Positions 62,988-64,000 of a stretch of 64,000 nt of DNA are shown here, piece by piece. Source of the DNA: Enhydrobacter sp. (GTDB taxonomy: Bacteria; Pseudomonadota; Alphaproteobacteria; Reyranellales; Reyranellaceae); assembly GCF_030246845.1 (NCBI RefSeq), contig NZ_CP126889.1:3529001-3593000 (forward strand), in the 5' to 3' direction. Numbering within the stretch: the stretch's first letter is position 1; each line of letters opens with the position of its first letter. A program made the translations under genes and the position numbers. The notes below the pieces were generated by a model. That model ran no database searches. It was not told where the DNA came from and was given only the letters and a program-made list of their open reading frames with translations.

Positions 62988-64000
62988 GTCGGTCCTGCCA
63001 GACGGGAATAGCGGCGGGTGAACAGGGGGTGCGGCTGCGGCGCAGGGTAGGGGTTGCCGTCCCGCTTGTCCGGCTGGGCAACCAGGACGGTCGAAGCCGC
63101 CGCGATCAGCAGGACGGCCCATGTCTTGGGGCCGACATACGACCCCGAGGCCTGTCCCAGGATCGCCCATACGGCCCAGCAGTAAAGGACGCTGGTCGTG
63201 CCGAGCACACGGAGCCACCAGCTCAGCCCGATCACGGTGATCGTGCCCCATATCACGCCGAGATAGATCCAGTGCGTCCAGAAATAGTTGGTGAGAACGT
63301 CGGACACCTTGGGGATGCGCCAGGCGGACTGGAACTGGGCCGAGTTGTTGAACACCGTCATCACCCGATCGGCGATATACTGCTCGCCCGTGAGGCCTGA
63401 CCCGGCCCACGGGTGCGTGTGGAGCATGTCGAAGGCAACCAGCATCGGGCCGGTGAAGCGGTAGAAGAAGCTCGCGTCCTGGCCGGACTGGAGCTGATGG
63501 AGTCGCTCGGCGAACACGCTCTGGCCGAGGACGACCGCGATCGCGAGCACCACCGCCGATACGGCAGTCGCTCCGATCAGCCTGCTCGCAGAGGCCCGGC
63601 CCGGGCCGCCCGACAGCAGGACGAGATAGGGGATGGCGAGCAGCAGCATGAGCATCAGCGTCGGTCCCGGCAGCACGATCAGCGCGAGGCCGAGCAGGCC
63701 GGCAAAGATCGGGTACTTGAAGCGCGACCGGCTGAGGACGAGCCAGACCGAGGAAAAGTGCGTGTAGGCAAAGGTGACGGCGGAGGGCTCGGAAGTGAAC
63801 AGCTTGGGCCGGACGCGGCCGTAGAGAATCTCGTCGCGCAGGTCGGCGTCGTAGACGACGCGGGCATTGTAGATGTGCTCGCGCACGGTATCGCTTATCG
63901 TGCGCAGGCCACCATACTCCTCGAGCAGGCAGCCGACGATGATGGTGAGGCAGAAGGCCAGCAGGATGGAGGCGATCCGGTCGCGATCGCCATGGACCAT
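62984..64000 (-). CDS. O-antigen ligase/polymerase-like protein, third divergent copy (5' end outside window)
   Basis: At least 338 residues, truncated by the window end, of a paralogue of the two proteins at 35 and 40 kb. Shared blocks are CLLEEYGGLRTISDTVREHI, LRDEILYGRVRPKLFTSEPS, LPGPTLMLMLLLAIPYLVLL, QDASFFYRFTGP, GSGLTGEQYIADRVM and NYFWTHWIYLGVIWG. Similarity at protein level is roughly half by eye, with no long nucleotide identity, so it is an older copy. It overlaps the WcaI-like gene by 4 bp. Its place among glycosyltransferases supports a glycan-polymerase role for the whole set. Confidence 0.85.
   Translation of the reverse strand: MVHGDRDRIASILLAFCLTIIVGCLLEEYGGLRTISDTVREHIYNARVVYDADLRDEILYGRVRPKLFTSEPSAVTFAYTHFSSVWLVLSRSRFKYPIFAGLLGLALIVLPGPTLMLMLLLAIPYLVLLSGGPGRASASRLIGATAVSAVVLAIAVVLGQSVFAERLHQLQSGQDASFFYRFTGPMLVAFDMLHTHPWAGSGLTGEQYIADRVMTVFNNSAQFQSAWRIPKVSDVLTNYFWTHWIYLGVIWGTITVIGLSWWLRVLGTTSVLYCWAVWAILGQASGSYVGPKTWAVLLIAAASTVLVAQPDKRDGNPYPAPQPHPLFTRRYSRLAGPT

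Overview
The window is 64 kb of GC-rich bacterial chromosome, most consistent with an alphaproteobacterium. The pointers are an aa3-type cytochrome c oxidase subunit IV protein (PF07835-like), promoter motifs resembling those of the alphaproteobacterial general-stress sigma factor EcfG, and a gene mix common in Hyphomicrobiales/Reyranella-like genomes. The genus is an inference. No rRNA, tRNA or CRISPR array was seen.

Region 1 (1-17.6 kb) is an alpha-glucan/trehalose super-operon. After the 3' end of a ROK-family (polyphosphate-glucokinase-like) gene, seven genes run on the minus strand in the order glgE, treS-maltokinase fusion, glgB, glgX, treZ, malQ, treY. All but one junction are 4-bp ATGA/GTGA overlaps; glgB and glgX are 3 bp apart. 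Together they can turn trehalose into maltose and maltose-1-phosphate (TreS-Mak), polymerise it (GlgE), branch it (GlgB), trim and remodel it (GlgX, MalQ), and release trehalose again (TreY, TreZ). GlgE carries an extra N-terminal amylase-like domain that seems to have lost its catalytic residues.

Region 2 (17.7-33.2 kb) holds housekeeping and stress genes. These include selD, two metallo-beta-lactamase-fold enzymes, a class II aldolase, a LOG-family protein, cytochrome b561, a LemA/TPM membrane cluster, a TauD-like dioxygenase, a COX IV-like protein and several small lipo- and membrane proteins, two of them very short. It ends with a translationally coupled pair: a penicillin-acylase-like Ntn hydrolase and a GH3-type acyl-amido synthetase. 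A perfect EcfG-type motif lies just upstream of the pair.

Region 3 (33.4-48.5 kb) is a signalling and recombination hot spot. Three paralogous Ser/Thr kinases lie around two copies of an O-antigen ligase/polymerase-like gene. One kinase is intact and bears a peptidoglycan-binding domain, one is short and ends near the membrane helix, and one is a predicted pseudokinase with three peptidoglycan-binding repeats. The two polymerase genes share an 864-bp near-identical block, in direct orientation and 4,353 bp apart. Between them is a small cargo (thioredoxin-reductase-like gene, isoprenylcysteine-methyltransferase-like gene, divergent TetR regulator with a palindromic operator) bounded by IS5- and IS481-type transposase remnants and a duplicated gene fragment. 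Regulators, including a protein with two degenerate receiver domains, follow.

Region 4 (48.7-64 kb) is a surface-polysaccharide locus. It has an ABC exporter (ATPase and permease), a PAP2 phosphatase, two FkbM methyltransferases, three glycosyltransferases, GDP-L-fucose synthesis (gmd, fcl), a Wzx-type flippase, a membrane acyltransferase, a Tat-exported beta-helix protein and a third, divergent polymerase that runs off the window end. Polymerase paralogues in regions 3 and 4 suggest the kinase/polymerase region is functionally tied to surface glycan assembly.
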